Shown here piece by piece: positions 1-7,075 of a stretch of 10,126 bases of DNA. The translations under genes were made by a program, and so were the position numbers. The stretch is from JAGFIY01 sp964499285 (GTDB lineage: Bacteria > Bacteroidota > Ignavibacteria > Ignavibacteriales > Melioribacteraceae). The notes beneath the pieces are model-generated. The model was given only the letters and a program-made list of their open reading frames with translations. It searched no databases and was not told where the DNA came from. The stretch lies in assembly GCA_964499285.1 (NCBI GenBank), contig CAZCLA010000059.1, forward strand, positions 1-10,126, in the 5' to 3' direction. Positions within the stretch are counted from its first letter, which is position 1; each line of letters opens with the position of its first letter.

Positions 1-1722
1 CTTGATGTTGATCCCGGTGCCGAGATGAACAGAACAGTTGTTACGTTTGTCGGCACTCCGGAAAGTGTTAAAGAAGCCGCATTTTTAGCAATCAAGAAAG
101 CTTCGGAATTAATTGATATGAGCAAACATAAGGGAAGTCATCCCAGAATGGGCGCCACGGATGTTTGTCCCTTTATTCCTGTAAGCGGAGTTACGGAAGA
201 AGAGTGTGTCAGTTATTCTAAGGAAGTAGCAAAACGAGTAGGAGAGGAACTTAATATTCCCGTTTATCTCTATGAAAAATCCGCCCAGATACAGGAAAGA
301 CAAAATCTTGCAGTTGTTAGAAAAGGTGAATACGAAGCCTTGCCTGAAAAACTGAAAGATCCAAAGTGGAAACCGGATTTTGGTCCCGCTAAGTTTAATG
401 CAAAAGCCGGCGCAACGGTAATTGGAGTAAGAGAATTTTTAATTGCTTACAATATCAATCTCAACACAAGAGAAAAACTTCATGCAACCGACATCGCTTT
501 TGAACTTCGCGAAAAAGGACGTTCTGCAAGAAGAGGAAACACAGAACCATTTTACTTTAAAGGAACCGAAATTCTCAAATATGAAGAAGGGAGATATCCC
601 TGCGGCGAATGCGACTTTGACGGAAAGTCAATGCAGGAAACAATAGATCATTGTAAAGATTTTCACAATTATGATTTGGTTGAGCTTCTGAAATTGAATG
701 ATATAAATCCGGATAAACCCGAAGGCGAATCCGTTAAAAAGAAAGGTATCTTTTCTCATTGTAAAGCAATCGGCTGGCTTGTGCCGGAATACGACAGAGC
801 GCAGATATCTATAAATCTTACAAATTACAACATCACATCTATGCATCACGTTCTTGAAACAACAAGACAGCTTGCCTCCGAAAGAGGACTTGTAGTTACC
901 GGAAGCGAGATTGTTGGACTTGTTCCTTTTCCCGCATTACTTCAAACAGGAAAGTATTATCTAAAACAGCAGCAAAGATCGACAGGTGTTCCGGTAAATG
1001 ATATATTGAAAACAGCAGTGCAATCATTAGGATTAACGGATGTTTCGGATTTTAATATAGAGGAAAGAGTGCTCGGTCTGCCGCATAATCCGAAAGATGC
1101 ATTAGTTGAATTAAAGCTAACAGATTTTGTAGACGAAGTTTCACGCGAATCCCCTGCTCCGGGCGGCGGATCAATCGCAGCACTTTCGGGAGCTTTGGGA
1201 GCGGCGTTATCTTCAATGGTAAGCAACCTAACCGCAAACAACCGCGGAAGTGAAAAGGTGGATGATATTTTAAACGAAGCCGCAGATCAATGTCAGGAAA
1301 TTTTGAGCAAACTTAGATATGCAATTGATGAGGACACCAACGCATTTAACGCTTATATGGATGCAAGAAGACTTCCGAACAAAACCAAGGAAGAAAAGAA
1401 TGCACGTTTCGAAGCGATGCAGAACGGTTTGAAACAAGCAGTGATGGTTCCGCTTGAAACAGCAAAACTTAGTTTCGAAGCAATAAAGATTGCACAGATC
1501 GTAGCCAAAAACGGAAATCCGAATTCGATTACAGATGTTGGTGTCGGTGCACAAAGCGCTTTCACTGGAGTGCTTGGTGGAGTTTATAACGTTCTAATCA
1601 ACTTAAAAGATATTAAGGACGATGCATTCGTAAAAGAAATGCGAGCAGTTTGTGCCGAGTTGAAAGAAGATGCACAATCCGAGTTGGTGAAAGTACTTGA
1701 CTATGTCGAGGCAAAACTTTAG
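1..1722 (+). CDS. ftcD: Bifunctional glutamate formimidoyltransferase / formimidoyl-tetrahydrofolate cyclodeaminase, 5' partial
   Basis: The reading frame is open from base 1, so the gene enters from the left. The visible part begins LDVDPGAEMNRTVVTF, a core family segment, so the ATG at 25 is internal and roughly 35 residues are missing. The product moves the formimino group from N-formimino-glutamate to tetrahydrofolate, then deaminates it to 5,10-methenyl-THF: the last steps of one histidine degradation route, in the cytoplasm. The formiminotransferase domain is seen in HKGSHPRMGATDVCPF, which carries the catalytic histidine known in the family, in the substrate-region segment around FGPAKFNAKAGAT, and in AQISINLTNYNIT. 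The cyclodeaminase domain starts near base 1117 with ESPAPGGGSIAALSGALGAA and continues with DEDTNAFNAYMDARRLP and NGNPNSITDVGVGA. A cysteine/histidine-rich insert (bases 595-670) interrupts the first enzyme domain; see findings. No other hut gene is in view. Assignment is very secure. Confidence 0.95.
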   Translation, partial: LDVDPGAEMNRTVVTFVGTPESVKEAAFLAIKKASELIDMSKHKGSHPRMGATDVCPFIPVSGVTEEECVSYSKEVAKRVGEELNIPVYLYEKSAQIQERQNLAVVRKGEYEALPEKLKDPKWKPDFGPAKFNAKAGATVIGVREFLIAYNINLNTREKLHATDIAFELREKGRSARRGNTEPFYFKGTEILKYEEGRYPCGECDFDGKSMQETIDHCKDFHNYDLVELLKLNDINPDKPEGESVKKKGIFSHCKAIGWLVPEYDRAQISINLTNYNITSMHHVLETTRQLASERGLVVTGSEIVGLVPFPALLQTGKYYLKQQQRSTGVPVNDILKTAVQSLGLTDVSDFNIEERVLGLPHNPKDALVELKLTDFVDEVSRESPAPGGGSIAALSGALGAALSSMVSNLTANNRGSEKVDDILNEAADQCQEILSKLRYAIDEDTNAFNAYMDARRLPNKTKEEKNARFEAMQNGLKQAVMVPLETAKLSFEAIKIAQIVAKNGNPNSITDVGVGAQSAFTGVLGGVYNVLINLKDIKDDAFVKEMRAVCAELKEDAQSELVKVLDYVEAKL

Positions 1723-1757
1723 TATTTATTTAGAATTAAATTTAATCTGATTTTTAT

Positions 1758-2315
1758 TTGAATGATTGGCAGAACATATTGTTAAGAAGTTTAATGATAT
1801 TCGGGGGCATTGTTTTATTTATTGCATCCGCTTGTTCCGATGCCCCCCCAAAAAATCATCCGCTTAAAGAGGAAGCGAAAGAAAAATCGGAACTTATTAA
1901 CGAACTTTGCAGAAAGTTTGAAGCCCAGCAGCTCGCTGATTCCGCCGAGTATTTTACCCCCGATTATCAATCCAAAATATTGGAAGGAACCGTAATAATT
2001 GATTCGACGCTTAAAGAAATAAAACACGACGAAAGCGGACACTATATTCAAGCCGAGGTTGCATCAAACGAATCTCTTAGGATTTATGCCAGCATTAAAT
2101 TCGACGATTCGCAGTATGAAGACTATCTTAATTCCAAATCTAACAATGCACTTCTTGTCGTGAAACTTTCGAACATAAATTTATCCGACGACCTTTTTGA
2201 ATTAAAAGTTCTTGAAGGTGATACTTTGTTTTTAAAAGCAAAGAACAACCTTCTTTTAACCGGCGATTGTCTCGCGTATTATGAATATTCGACCCTCCTT
2301 CGAAATGACTTTTAA
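1758..2315 (+). CDS. Small putative lipoprotein of unknown function
   Basis: The N-terminus has a positive residue, a hydrophobic stretch (LMIFGGIVLFIASAC) and a cysteine encoded at 1832-1834 in a lipobox-like context (A-S-A-C), so the protein is probably exported and lipid-anchored. The start is uncertain. TTG at 1758 gives 185 residues, TTG at 1779 gives a neater signal peptide beginning M-LRSLM, and ATG at 1794 leaves a signal with no basic residue; none has a good Shine-Dalgarno. The mature part is charged at first, then about 110 residues of alternating hydrophobic/polar pattern ending in LLLTGDCLAYYEYS. That pattern is compatible with a small beta-rich domain, perhaps like the OB-fold (tRNA_anti-like) lipoproteins of Bacteroidota, but this is a weak impression. 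It begins 35 bases after ftcD and ends 8 bases before the hydrolase, so co-transcription is likely. I do not recognise the family. Confidence 0.75.
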   Translation: MNDWQNILLRSLMIFGGIVLFIASACSDAPPKNHPLKEEAKEKSELINELCRKFEAQQLADSAEYFTPDYQSKILEGTVIIDSTLKEIKHDESGHYIQAEVASNESLRIYASIKFDDSQYEDYLNSKSNNALLVVKLSNINLSDDLFELKVLEGDTLFLKAKNNLLLTGDCLAYYEYSTLLRNDF

Positions 2316-2323
2316 TTTTATTT

Positions 2324-2953
2324 ATGAAAGAAAATAGAATCCAGGTCACAAAATCAGCAAGATATTACACGCTTAACGAGTTGACCGAAAAGACAAGTCG
2401 AATATGGTTCGTGCTTCACGGATACGGAGAATTAGTTAAAAATTTCATCAACAACTTTGATGTTTTGAACAAAGAAGAAAATTTTATTATAGCTCCCGAA
2501 GCTTTAAATAAATTTTATTTCAGAGGATTCTCGGGGAGAGTCGGAGCATCATGGATGACAACCGAAGACAGAGATAATGAAATTAAGGATTATTTTAATT
2601 TTCTCGAAAAAGTTTATGGAGAGACAGTTATTGGAATAGATAAAGAAATAATCTTGTTCGGTTTTTCGCAAGGGACCGCAACAGCAGGAAGGTGGTTCTT
2701 AAATTCGAAGCATAGTTTTGATAAAATAATTATGTGGGGCGGATTTCCGCCGGAAGAGTTTGTTTTATCAAAAACCAAAATGCCGGTTTTATTGGTTGTG
2801 GGGGAGCGAGACAGGTTTATAGACAAAAATTACTTAAACGAAAAGTTAAAAACCTTGGATGATAATCACATTACTTATGACTTAATTTCATTCAATGGCG
2901 ATCATGTGATTGACAGCGAAACGCTTACTGCAATTTCATATAAATTAAAATAA
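2324..2953 (+). CDS. Alpha/beta hydrolase of the phospholipase/carboxylesterase type
   Basis: A 209-residue protein, the usual size of this esterase family, with no signal peptide and so probably cytoplasmic. The oxyanion-side motif is VLHGYGE (residues 30-36). The nucleophile elbow is GFSQG with Ser115, followed by a helix starting TATAGRW. The acid is Asp163 in LLVVGERDRFID and the catalytic histidine is His194 in NGDHVID, giving the order and spacing of a complete Ser-Asp-His triad. These enzymes hydrolyse carboxylic esters such as short acyl esters or lysophospholipids; the substrate here cannot be told from sequence. The ATG at 2324 is the natural start, 8 bases after the lipoprotein stop, with no recognisable ribosome binding site, which suggests translation coupled to the upstream gene. 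The stop lies one base from the stop of the convergent minus-strand gene. Confidence 0.88.
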   Translation: MKENRIQVTKSARYYTLNELTEKTSRIWFVLHGYGELVKNFINNFDVLNKEENFIIAPEALNKFYFRGFSGRVGASWMTTEDRDNEIKDYFNFLEKVYGETVIGIDKEIILFGFSQGTATAGRWFLNSKHSFDKIIMWGGFPPEEFVLSKTKMPVLLVVGERDRFIDKNYLNEKLKTLDDNHITYDLISFNGDHVIDSETLTAISYKLK

Positions 2954-2954
2954 A

Positions 2955-3560
2955 CTAACGAAGTATCTTAAGTTTTTCAATATAAACAAGCTCGCAGGCT
3001 CCGCCTCCTGTATCTTCCCACGACATAGAGCTTTTCCACTTCCAGTTATCCGTTGCTTTCACTTCAACCAAATATCCTTCAATCTCAATTAAATTTCCTA
3101 CTATAATTCGATCCAGAATATCCTGAATCTCTTCGTTCGAAGGAATCATATGCATATTTGAGCTGTTGATTATTACAGTTCTATTGTCAGTAGAAGGGTC
3201 AAGTTTTTTCCAGTGATACCATCTTCTTCCTTGTGTAATTTCAAGTTTGGATAGATATTCCTCATCAGACATTGGTCCCCAGCCTAATGCAAGATCATAT
3301 GGGGCTAAGTCGCTTTCTCGATCGAAGCTGTAACCTTCTTTGCCGAGAACCCGCGCTTTAATTTTAACTCCCGCTAAAGATTTGATAACATAATCGTCAA
3401 TAAGCCGAATCTCTTCGTGTCCTAATTTAAAACGTGTTGGATATTCTTCAACTAAAATTCCGGGAGGATAAGTTATGGGTGTCCCGCGTGGGAAGAAGAT
3501 AAATGCCAAAACACCCATTGTAAAAATTATCATTCCGACTAAAACATGTTTAATCGTCAT
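2955..3560 (-). CDS. Membrane-anchored conserved hypothetical protein
   Basis: A 201-residue protein with one N-terminal membrane segment (about residues 5-24, HVLVGMIIFTMGVLAFIFFP) and a soluble remainder, probably periplasmic. I recognise its segments as typical of an uncharacterised protein found in several Gram-negative lineages: KIKARVLGKEGY, DLAPYDLALGWGPMSD, QGRRWYHWKKL, SSNMHMIPSN, GNLIEIEGYLVEV and GGGACELVYIE. The order suggests a beta-rich fold, and the block around IEIEGYLVEV looks like an exposed barrel strand pair, but no catalytic residues can be named. It starts 14 bases after the diheme cytochrome gene stop, so the two are very likely co-transcribed and this protein may act with that cytochrome at the membrane; that is inference. 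The ATG at 3560 is the only good start. Function unknown. Confidence 0.82.
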   Translation of the reverse strand: MTIKHVLVGMIIFTMGVLAFIFFPRGTPITYPPGILVEEYPTRFKLGHEEIRLIDDYVIKSLAGVKIKARVLGKEGYSFDRESDLAPYDLALGWGPMSDEEYLSKLEITQGRRWYHWKKLDPSTDNRTVIINSSNMHMIPSNEEIQDILDRIIVGNLIEIEGYLVEVKATDNWKWKSSMSWEDTGGGACELVYIEKLKILR

Positions 3561-3574
3561 ACGTTTTTATCTAT

Positions 3575-4399
3575 TTATTTGTTCTCTTTTGCCGGAGGAG
3601 TAAATCTTTCGACCGATTTATTAATCGGTTTTACACTTCTAAGATAATAATAAATAGCCCTTAAATCTTCATCCGACATACCAGCGTATTCTGTCCACGG
3701 CATTAAGGTATTGAACGTTCCGGGTGCGGTTGCCGGTAATGTGGCGGGATCTTCAAAAGATTTGAATGTTTCCACAAACAAATCAACATCCCAATCTCCA
3801 ATTCCGGTTTCGTTATCTGGAGTTATATTTGCAGCTCTAACTATTCCGCCGAGCGGCATATCAAATTCTTCACCACCCGCAAACATCATGTTCATATCCG
3901 GAACATTATCAACTGTTGGTGTGTGACAAAATACGCAGCCGGCAATTTTGGAAAGATATTCTCCCCGCTTCAACGAATCTGTTATCGTGGAAAAATCAGT
4001 TGGTTTTGCTTCGGTCGGCAATGTTCGAAGAATCAGACTAAAGGGAAATGACGCTTCTGATTCCGGCATATCATTTTCAATAGGCTCCAAAGAACGTAGG
4101 TAAGCAACAATTGCTTCAGCATCTTCCGGCGCTAGATAACTATATGCTTTGTAAGGCATAAGAGGAAAAAGAGGTTCACCCTCCTTGTCAACACCAACTG
4201 TAATTGCTCTAAAAATTTCTCCGTCTGTCCAATCTTTAAGACCGTGCGGAGTAATGTTTGCAGCATAATAATTTCCCGGAAATCCCATCTCTTCAGTATA
4301 CGCCTCTCCTCCGGCACCTAACGTTGATTCAACTGAGGGAGAAGAGAGTCTGGTCCAGTCGGATTCTGAGTGACAGTCGAAACAGACTGAAACGTGTTT
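3575..4399 (-). CDS. Diheme c-type cytochrome, N-terminus lost in scaffold gap
   Basis: The readable part, about 275 residues, holds two homologous cytochrome c domains, each with a CxxCH heme-attachment motif: CFDCH (bases 4370-4384) and CVFCH (3923-3937). Candidate axial methionines follow in LFPLMPYKAY and FNTLMPWTEY. Both domains contain the segment ANITP and end in a helix of the EDAEAIVAYLRSLEPI / DEDLRAIYYYLRSVKPI type. This resembles the periplasmic cytochromes found as electron-carrying subunits beside dehydrogenases. The gene must extend upstream into the 100-N gap, where the start, the signal or membrane anchor and the usual RGEYLA lead-in to the first heme should lie. A TTG-initiated frame from 4558 happens to run through the N run, but that join has no support (see findings). 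It sits between the DUF1684 gene and the membrane-anchored conserved gene, probably as an operon member. Confidence 0.88.
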   Translation of the reverse strand, partial: KHVSVCFDCHSESDWTRLSSPSVESTLGAGGEAYTEEMGFPGNYYAANITPHGLKDWTDGEIFRAITVGVDKEGEPLFPLMPYKAYSYLAPEDAEAIVAYLRSLEPIENDMPESEASFPFSLILRTLPTEAKPTDFSTITDSLKRGEYLSKIAGCVFCHTPTVDNVPDMNMMFAGGEEFDMPLGGIVRAANITPDNETGIGDWDVDLFVETFKSFEDPATLPATAPGTFNTLMPWTEYAGMSDEDLRAIYYYLRSVKPINKSVERFTPPAKENK

Positions 4400-4499
4400 N
4401 NNNNNNNNNNNNNNNNNNNNNNNNNNNNNNNNNNNNNNNNNNNNNNNNNNNNNNNNNNNNNNNNNNNNNNNNNNNNNNNNNNNNNNNNNNNNNNNNNNN
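4400..4499. other. Scaffold gap of 100 N
   Basis: Exactly 100 N, the conventional filler for a gap of unknown length. It removes the 5' end of the diheme cytochrome gene. The reading frame across it is meaningless unless the true gap length is known. Confidence 0.97.
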
Positions 4500-4551
4500 T
4501 GCAAGATAAGGGAGCTGCAAATAAGACGCAACGTCTTTTTGTAATTGGGGG

Positions 4552-4581
4552 AAGCCAATTTCTCTGATTTGAAATTGGTTT
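4552..4581. repeat. Inverted repeat (hairpin) beside the scaffold gap
   Basis: CCAATTTC (4555-4562) and GAAATTGG (4571-4578) are perfect 8-base inverted arms around an 8-base loop. A G-T pair and two further A-T pairs extend the stem to about 11 pairs. On the plus strand the stem is followed by TTTTAG; on the minus strand, the direction of the neighbouring genes, no T run follows. It is therefore not a convincing intrinsic terminator for the DUF1684 gene that ends at 4627. It covers the only possible start (TTG, 4556-4558) of the frame that appears to continue into the gap. Confidence 0.55.
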
Positions 4582-4626
4582 TAGATATTGTTTAGAATTT
4601 CGGATTTAGGGTTTAGTGCTTCTTCA

Positions 4627-5523
4627 TCAGTGTGCATTCTCTGTGTGATATATTTTCTCGCCGGATTTTACTTCTAAATAAAGATAGTTTTCTTTTGTTG
4701 GAAGTGGACACGTTGCATATTTTGAAAAAGCACAAGGCGGATTGTAAGCATAGTTAAAATCAACAGTGATCTTTCCGTTTTTAACCGTGTCTCTTATAAC
4801 TAGAAATCTGCCGGCGCCATAAGTTTCCACTCCGTTGGTTGCATCGGCGAAGACAGCAAAGAAATTACCGTTCTTCCCTGTGGGTTCGAAAGAATGGGTT
4901 TTTCCGTCCCGTTCAAATTCAATTCTTCCATAGCATGAGTCTCTGCTTACTGTACCGATTACCGAAGGTGTCTCAATTATTTTCGGCGGATCGTAAGGAA
5001 TGTAATCACATTCAATTTTCCATTCAGGGTCAACCGGGTAACGCTCAATACCCTCGAATGAAAGAAGCTCTGGATTTTGCTCGTTAAGTAATCTTATACC
5101 TATCATTTCTTCTCTTACAATTACATACCAGTTGTAATTTCCGAACCGGAGAACCGTTGTATTCGGTTTTGTATCGGGAATCATTTCGGTCTCTTTAACA
5201 ACAGAGCTGTCCAAAATTACATTTATATCATCGTTGATTGTTACTTTAACAACTCCCTCTTTCAAATGAAGTCGTCCCATAAAATCAGGCATGTCCGCAG
5301 GGAATATAATTTTATTTTCCTTCGAAGAACCAAAAGTTGATTCGCCTTCTTCCAGCCAGAATAATCCGGCTAAACGCAGCCAAGGCGATCTTTCCTTTAA
5401 TGCCTCAATTCTCTTTGCATGCCACTCGTTTATTTCTTTTTCGTAAGGAGTTTCTATTTTGTTTTCGTTTGTACAAGAAAAAGCAAAAAATGAAAGGACA
5501 AAAATTATTATTATTCTTTTCAT
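4627..5523 (-). CDS. DUF1684 family lipoprotein
   Basis: The family is recognised from EINEWHAKRIEALK, SPWLRLAGLFWLEEGESTFG, ERYPVDPEWKIE, VIGTVSRDS, DATNGVETYGAGRFL and, most diagnostically, NYAYNPPCAFSKYATCPLP. DUF1684 proteins are widespread and have no established biochemical role that I know of. I chose ATG at 5523 because it gives a compact lipoprotein signal, MKRIIIIFVLSFFAFSC with Cys17 as lipidation site, and has AAAGGA six bases upstream. An ATG at 5553 would add ten polar residues in front of the signal and overlap the preceding gene. From 5523 the protein is 298 residues, a normal length for the family. The stop of the upstream TPR-like gene is 19 bases before this start, so the two are probably co-transcribed. 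Location is the inner face of the outer membrane or the periplasmic face of the inner membrane. Confidence 0.92.
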   Translation of the reverse strand: MKRIIIIFVLSFFAFSCTNENKIETPYEKEINEWHAKRIEALKERSPWLRLAGLFWLEEGESTFGSSKENKIIFPADMPDFMGRLHLKEGVVKVTINDDINVILDSSVVKETEMIPDTKPNTTVLRFGNYNWYVIVREEMIGIRLLNEQNPELLSFEGIERYPVDPEWKIECDYIPYDPPKIIETPSVIGTVSRDSCYGRIEFERDGKTHSFEPTGKNGNFFAVFADATNGVETYGAGRFLVIRDTVKNGKITVDFNYAYNPPCAFSKYATCPLPTKENYLYLEVKSGEKIYHTENAH

Positions 5524-5542
5524 TTGTTCCTTTGAGTAATTT

Positions 5543-6958
5543 TTATAGATCATATTTTTTTATCATCTCCGATGCGGCAAATTCAATTCTTTCATATTCT
5601 TTATCTTCAATTTCATCAAGAAGATTTTCCGCTTTTTCGCGGTCAACATCTATGTTCGTATAGATAACGCTTAAAAACTTGCATCCCATGTAATTGAACA
5701 ATTGCAATTGCGATTTTCTTATCTCGTCAAAAATGGGTTCTGCTTCATTAAATTTTTTCCCGTTGATCAAATAAATTCCGTAATTAAGACGAACTGCTGA
5801 TTTAACTTCACTGTTTTTCAACGATTTAAGAATTTGTTTAATATCAACCTGCTGGTTTCTATTTATTGCAGATTGAAATTCAATGTACTGTCGAAGTTCA
5901 TTCTTATTCTTAATCACCGCATTGAGTAAATCTTTATAGGTTTCACCTAACGATTCATCAACTTTAGGAGTTTTGCTTTCAATCATAGCAGAATTTAATG
6001 TGTTGGTAAATGCAGCTTGATCATAGAACCAGCGCCAGTAAACTGATTTTTCTTTTTCGATGTTGCTCCAATATTTATCGGATTCGTCATAATTTCCAAC
6101 CGCAAAATGATATCTCTGTTTTGAGATATCGTCAACTAAGTTTAAACTGTCGTTCTCAATAAAAGTTTTAACTCGTTCAGTCAAATTTAGATCGAGCAGT
6201 TCGCGGCAATACCAGTTTATCATATAACTACTGTTCGGAAATTTTTTCAAAAACTTTTCAAAGTAAGGGAAAGCCGGATATTCGTTGTCTTCGAGTCTCG
6301 TATAAATTTCGACCAATGAAATAACAGCCTGCGCGAAAGATAAATTTCCTTTATCTGCCGCCCGTTTGATGTATTCAACCCCTAAATCTCTGTCGCCCGA
6401 AAGTCCGAGAATTCCCGCAACGAATCCGATAAACCCGCTTAGCCTGTCGGCGAAATAATAAGACATTCCAAGAAGGAGATAAGCATCGTTGAAGTCAGGG
6501 TTCTGCTCGAGAATATCTTCCATAATTTTCTGACCGCTTTTCGCGCTTGAAAATGCGCTCATATATGATCGGTCGAGTCCATAAAATCTTGCAAGGTATC
6601 CATGAAATCCGCCGACATAGAATTTTTCTTCCAGTGTCTTTGCGTCGTCCTCGAACATATCGAGATATTTTTCTGCTTTTTCGATTGCAAGTTTGTTCAA
6701 AGAATCGCGGACTTGAAATTTTCTTTCTGAAGGAACACTATTAACAACAACAATAGAATGCATTATATCGTTGCCGAGTTCGAGGAAATAATATTTGGGA
6801 TCCTTTGGATAGTTTTTAATTCTTTCGCTAATGAGCTGTGCTGCTTTCGATGTTTCGTTGTTGTAGGTGTAATTTAGAATTTTATTATCAACCGAATCGA
6901 GACTGACAGAACCAAAAATTGACGTAGACGCTATAATTAAAATCAATATAGTTTTCAT
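5543..6958 (-). CDS. Exported TPR-like helical repeat protein
   Basis: A 471-residue protein with a cleavable signal peptide (MKTILILIIASTSIFGSVS, cut near residue 19-20), so probably periplasmic. The rest is almost wholly helical and has tetratricopeptide-like pairs, for example the stretch from NPDFNDAYLLLGMSYYFADR, then AADKGNLSFAQAVISLVEIY, PAFPYFEKFLKKFPNSS and, near the end, LNYGIYLINGKKFNEAEPIF. The segment AGILGLSGDRDLGVEYIKRA resembles the loop and helix typical of Iml2/TTC39-like TPR proteins; that link is tentative. Such proteins usually act as protein-interaction scaffolds; no enzyme motif is visible. The ATG at 6958 is preceded by AAGGAAG four bases away, a reasonable ribosome binding site. 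It is the first gene of a minus-strand run leading into the DUF1684 lipoprotein, and it faces a divergent membrane-protein gene. Confidence 0.85.
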   Translation of the reverse strand: MKTILILIIASTSIFGSVSLDSVDNKILNYTYNNETSKAAQLISERIKNYPKDPKYYFLELGNDIMHSIVVVNSVPSERKFQVRDSLNKLAIEKAEKYLDMFEDDAKTLEEKFYVGGFHGYLARFYGLDRSYMSAFSSAKSGQKIMEDILEQNPDFNDAYLLLGMSYYFADRLSGFIGFVAGILGLSGDRDLGVEYIKRAADKGNLSFAQAVISLVEIYTRLEDNEYPAFPYFEKFLKKFPNSSYMINWYCRELLDLNLTERVKTFIENDSLNLVDDISKQRYHFAVGNYDESDKYWSNIEKEKSVYWRWFYDQAAFTNTLNSAMIESKTPKVDESLGETYKDLLNAVIKNKNELRQYIEFQSAINRNQQVDIKQILKSLKNSEVKSAVRLNYGIYLINGKKFNEAEPIFDEIRKSQLQLFNYMGCKFLSVIYTNIDVDREKAENLLDEIEDKEYERIEFAASEMIKKYDL

Positions 6959-7043
6959 AACTTCCTTATTTACTTCAAATGATCAGGGTGAAGATACAGA
7001 AATCAATTTTGATCTTCCATCAAAAGCGGTAGTCGAGTTTAAG

Positions 7044-7071
7044 TTGCCGGTAGAGGCGGAACGTCCGGCAA
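7044..7071. repeat. Inverted repeat upstream of the membrane-gene promoter
   Basis: TTGCCGG (7044-7050) and CCGGCAA (7065-7071) form a perfect 7-base stem with a 14-base loop that can itself pair weakly (CGGA with TCCG). It is GC-rich against an AT-rich background and ends four bases before the candidate -35 box. It could be an operator; it is not followed by a T run on either strand. Confidence 0.45.
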
Positions 7072-7075
7072 AAAA

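Noticed and set aside
957..1565. Several open frames on the minus strand of 60-94 codons inside ftcD
   Set aside because: They lie wholly antisense to a clear enzyme gene, overlap one another, and have protein composition typical of antisense reading (Cys- and Ser-rich).
1735..1746. ATTAAATTTAAT palindrome after ftcD
   Set aside because: Pure A/T palindromes of this length are common in AT-rich spacers, and there is no GC stem or T run to make a terminator.
1803..1847. GGGGGCAT ... ATGCCCCC inverted repeat around the lipoprotein signal; GGGGGCATTG recurs near 7223
   Set aside because: Both copies of the first arm encode Phe-Gly-Gly-Ile in membrane helices and the second arm encodes Asp-Ala-Pro-Pro; the loop is long. 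Codon-level chance is the simplest explanation.
5524..5553. Upstream ATG at 5553 as start of the DUF1684 gene
   Set aside because: It would put ten polar residues before the signal peptide and overlap the preceding gene, while ATG at 5523 has AAAGGA at good spacing.
5337..5663. Plus-strand open frame of 108 codons over the junction of the DUF1684 and TPR-like genes
   Set aside because: Antisense to two supported genes, Phe/Ser-rich, no ribosome binding site.
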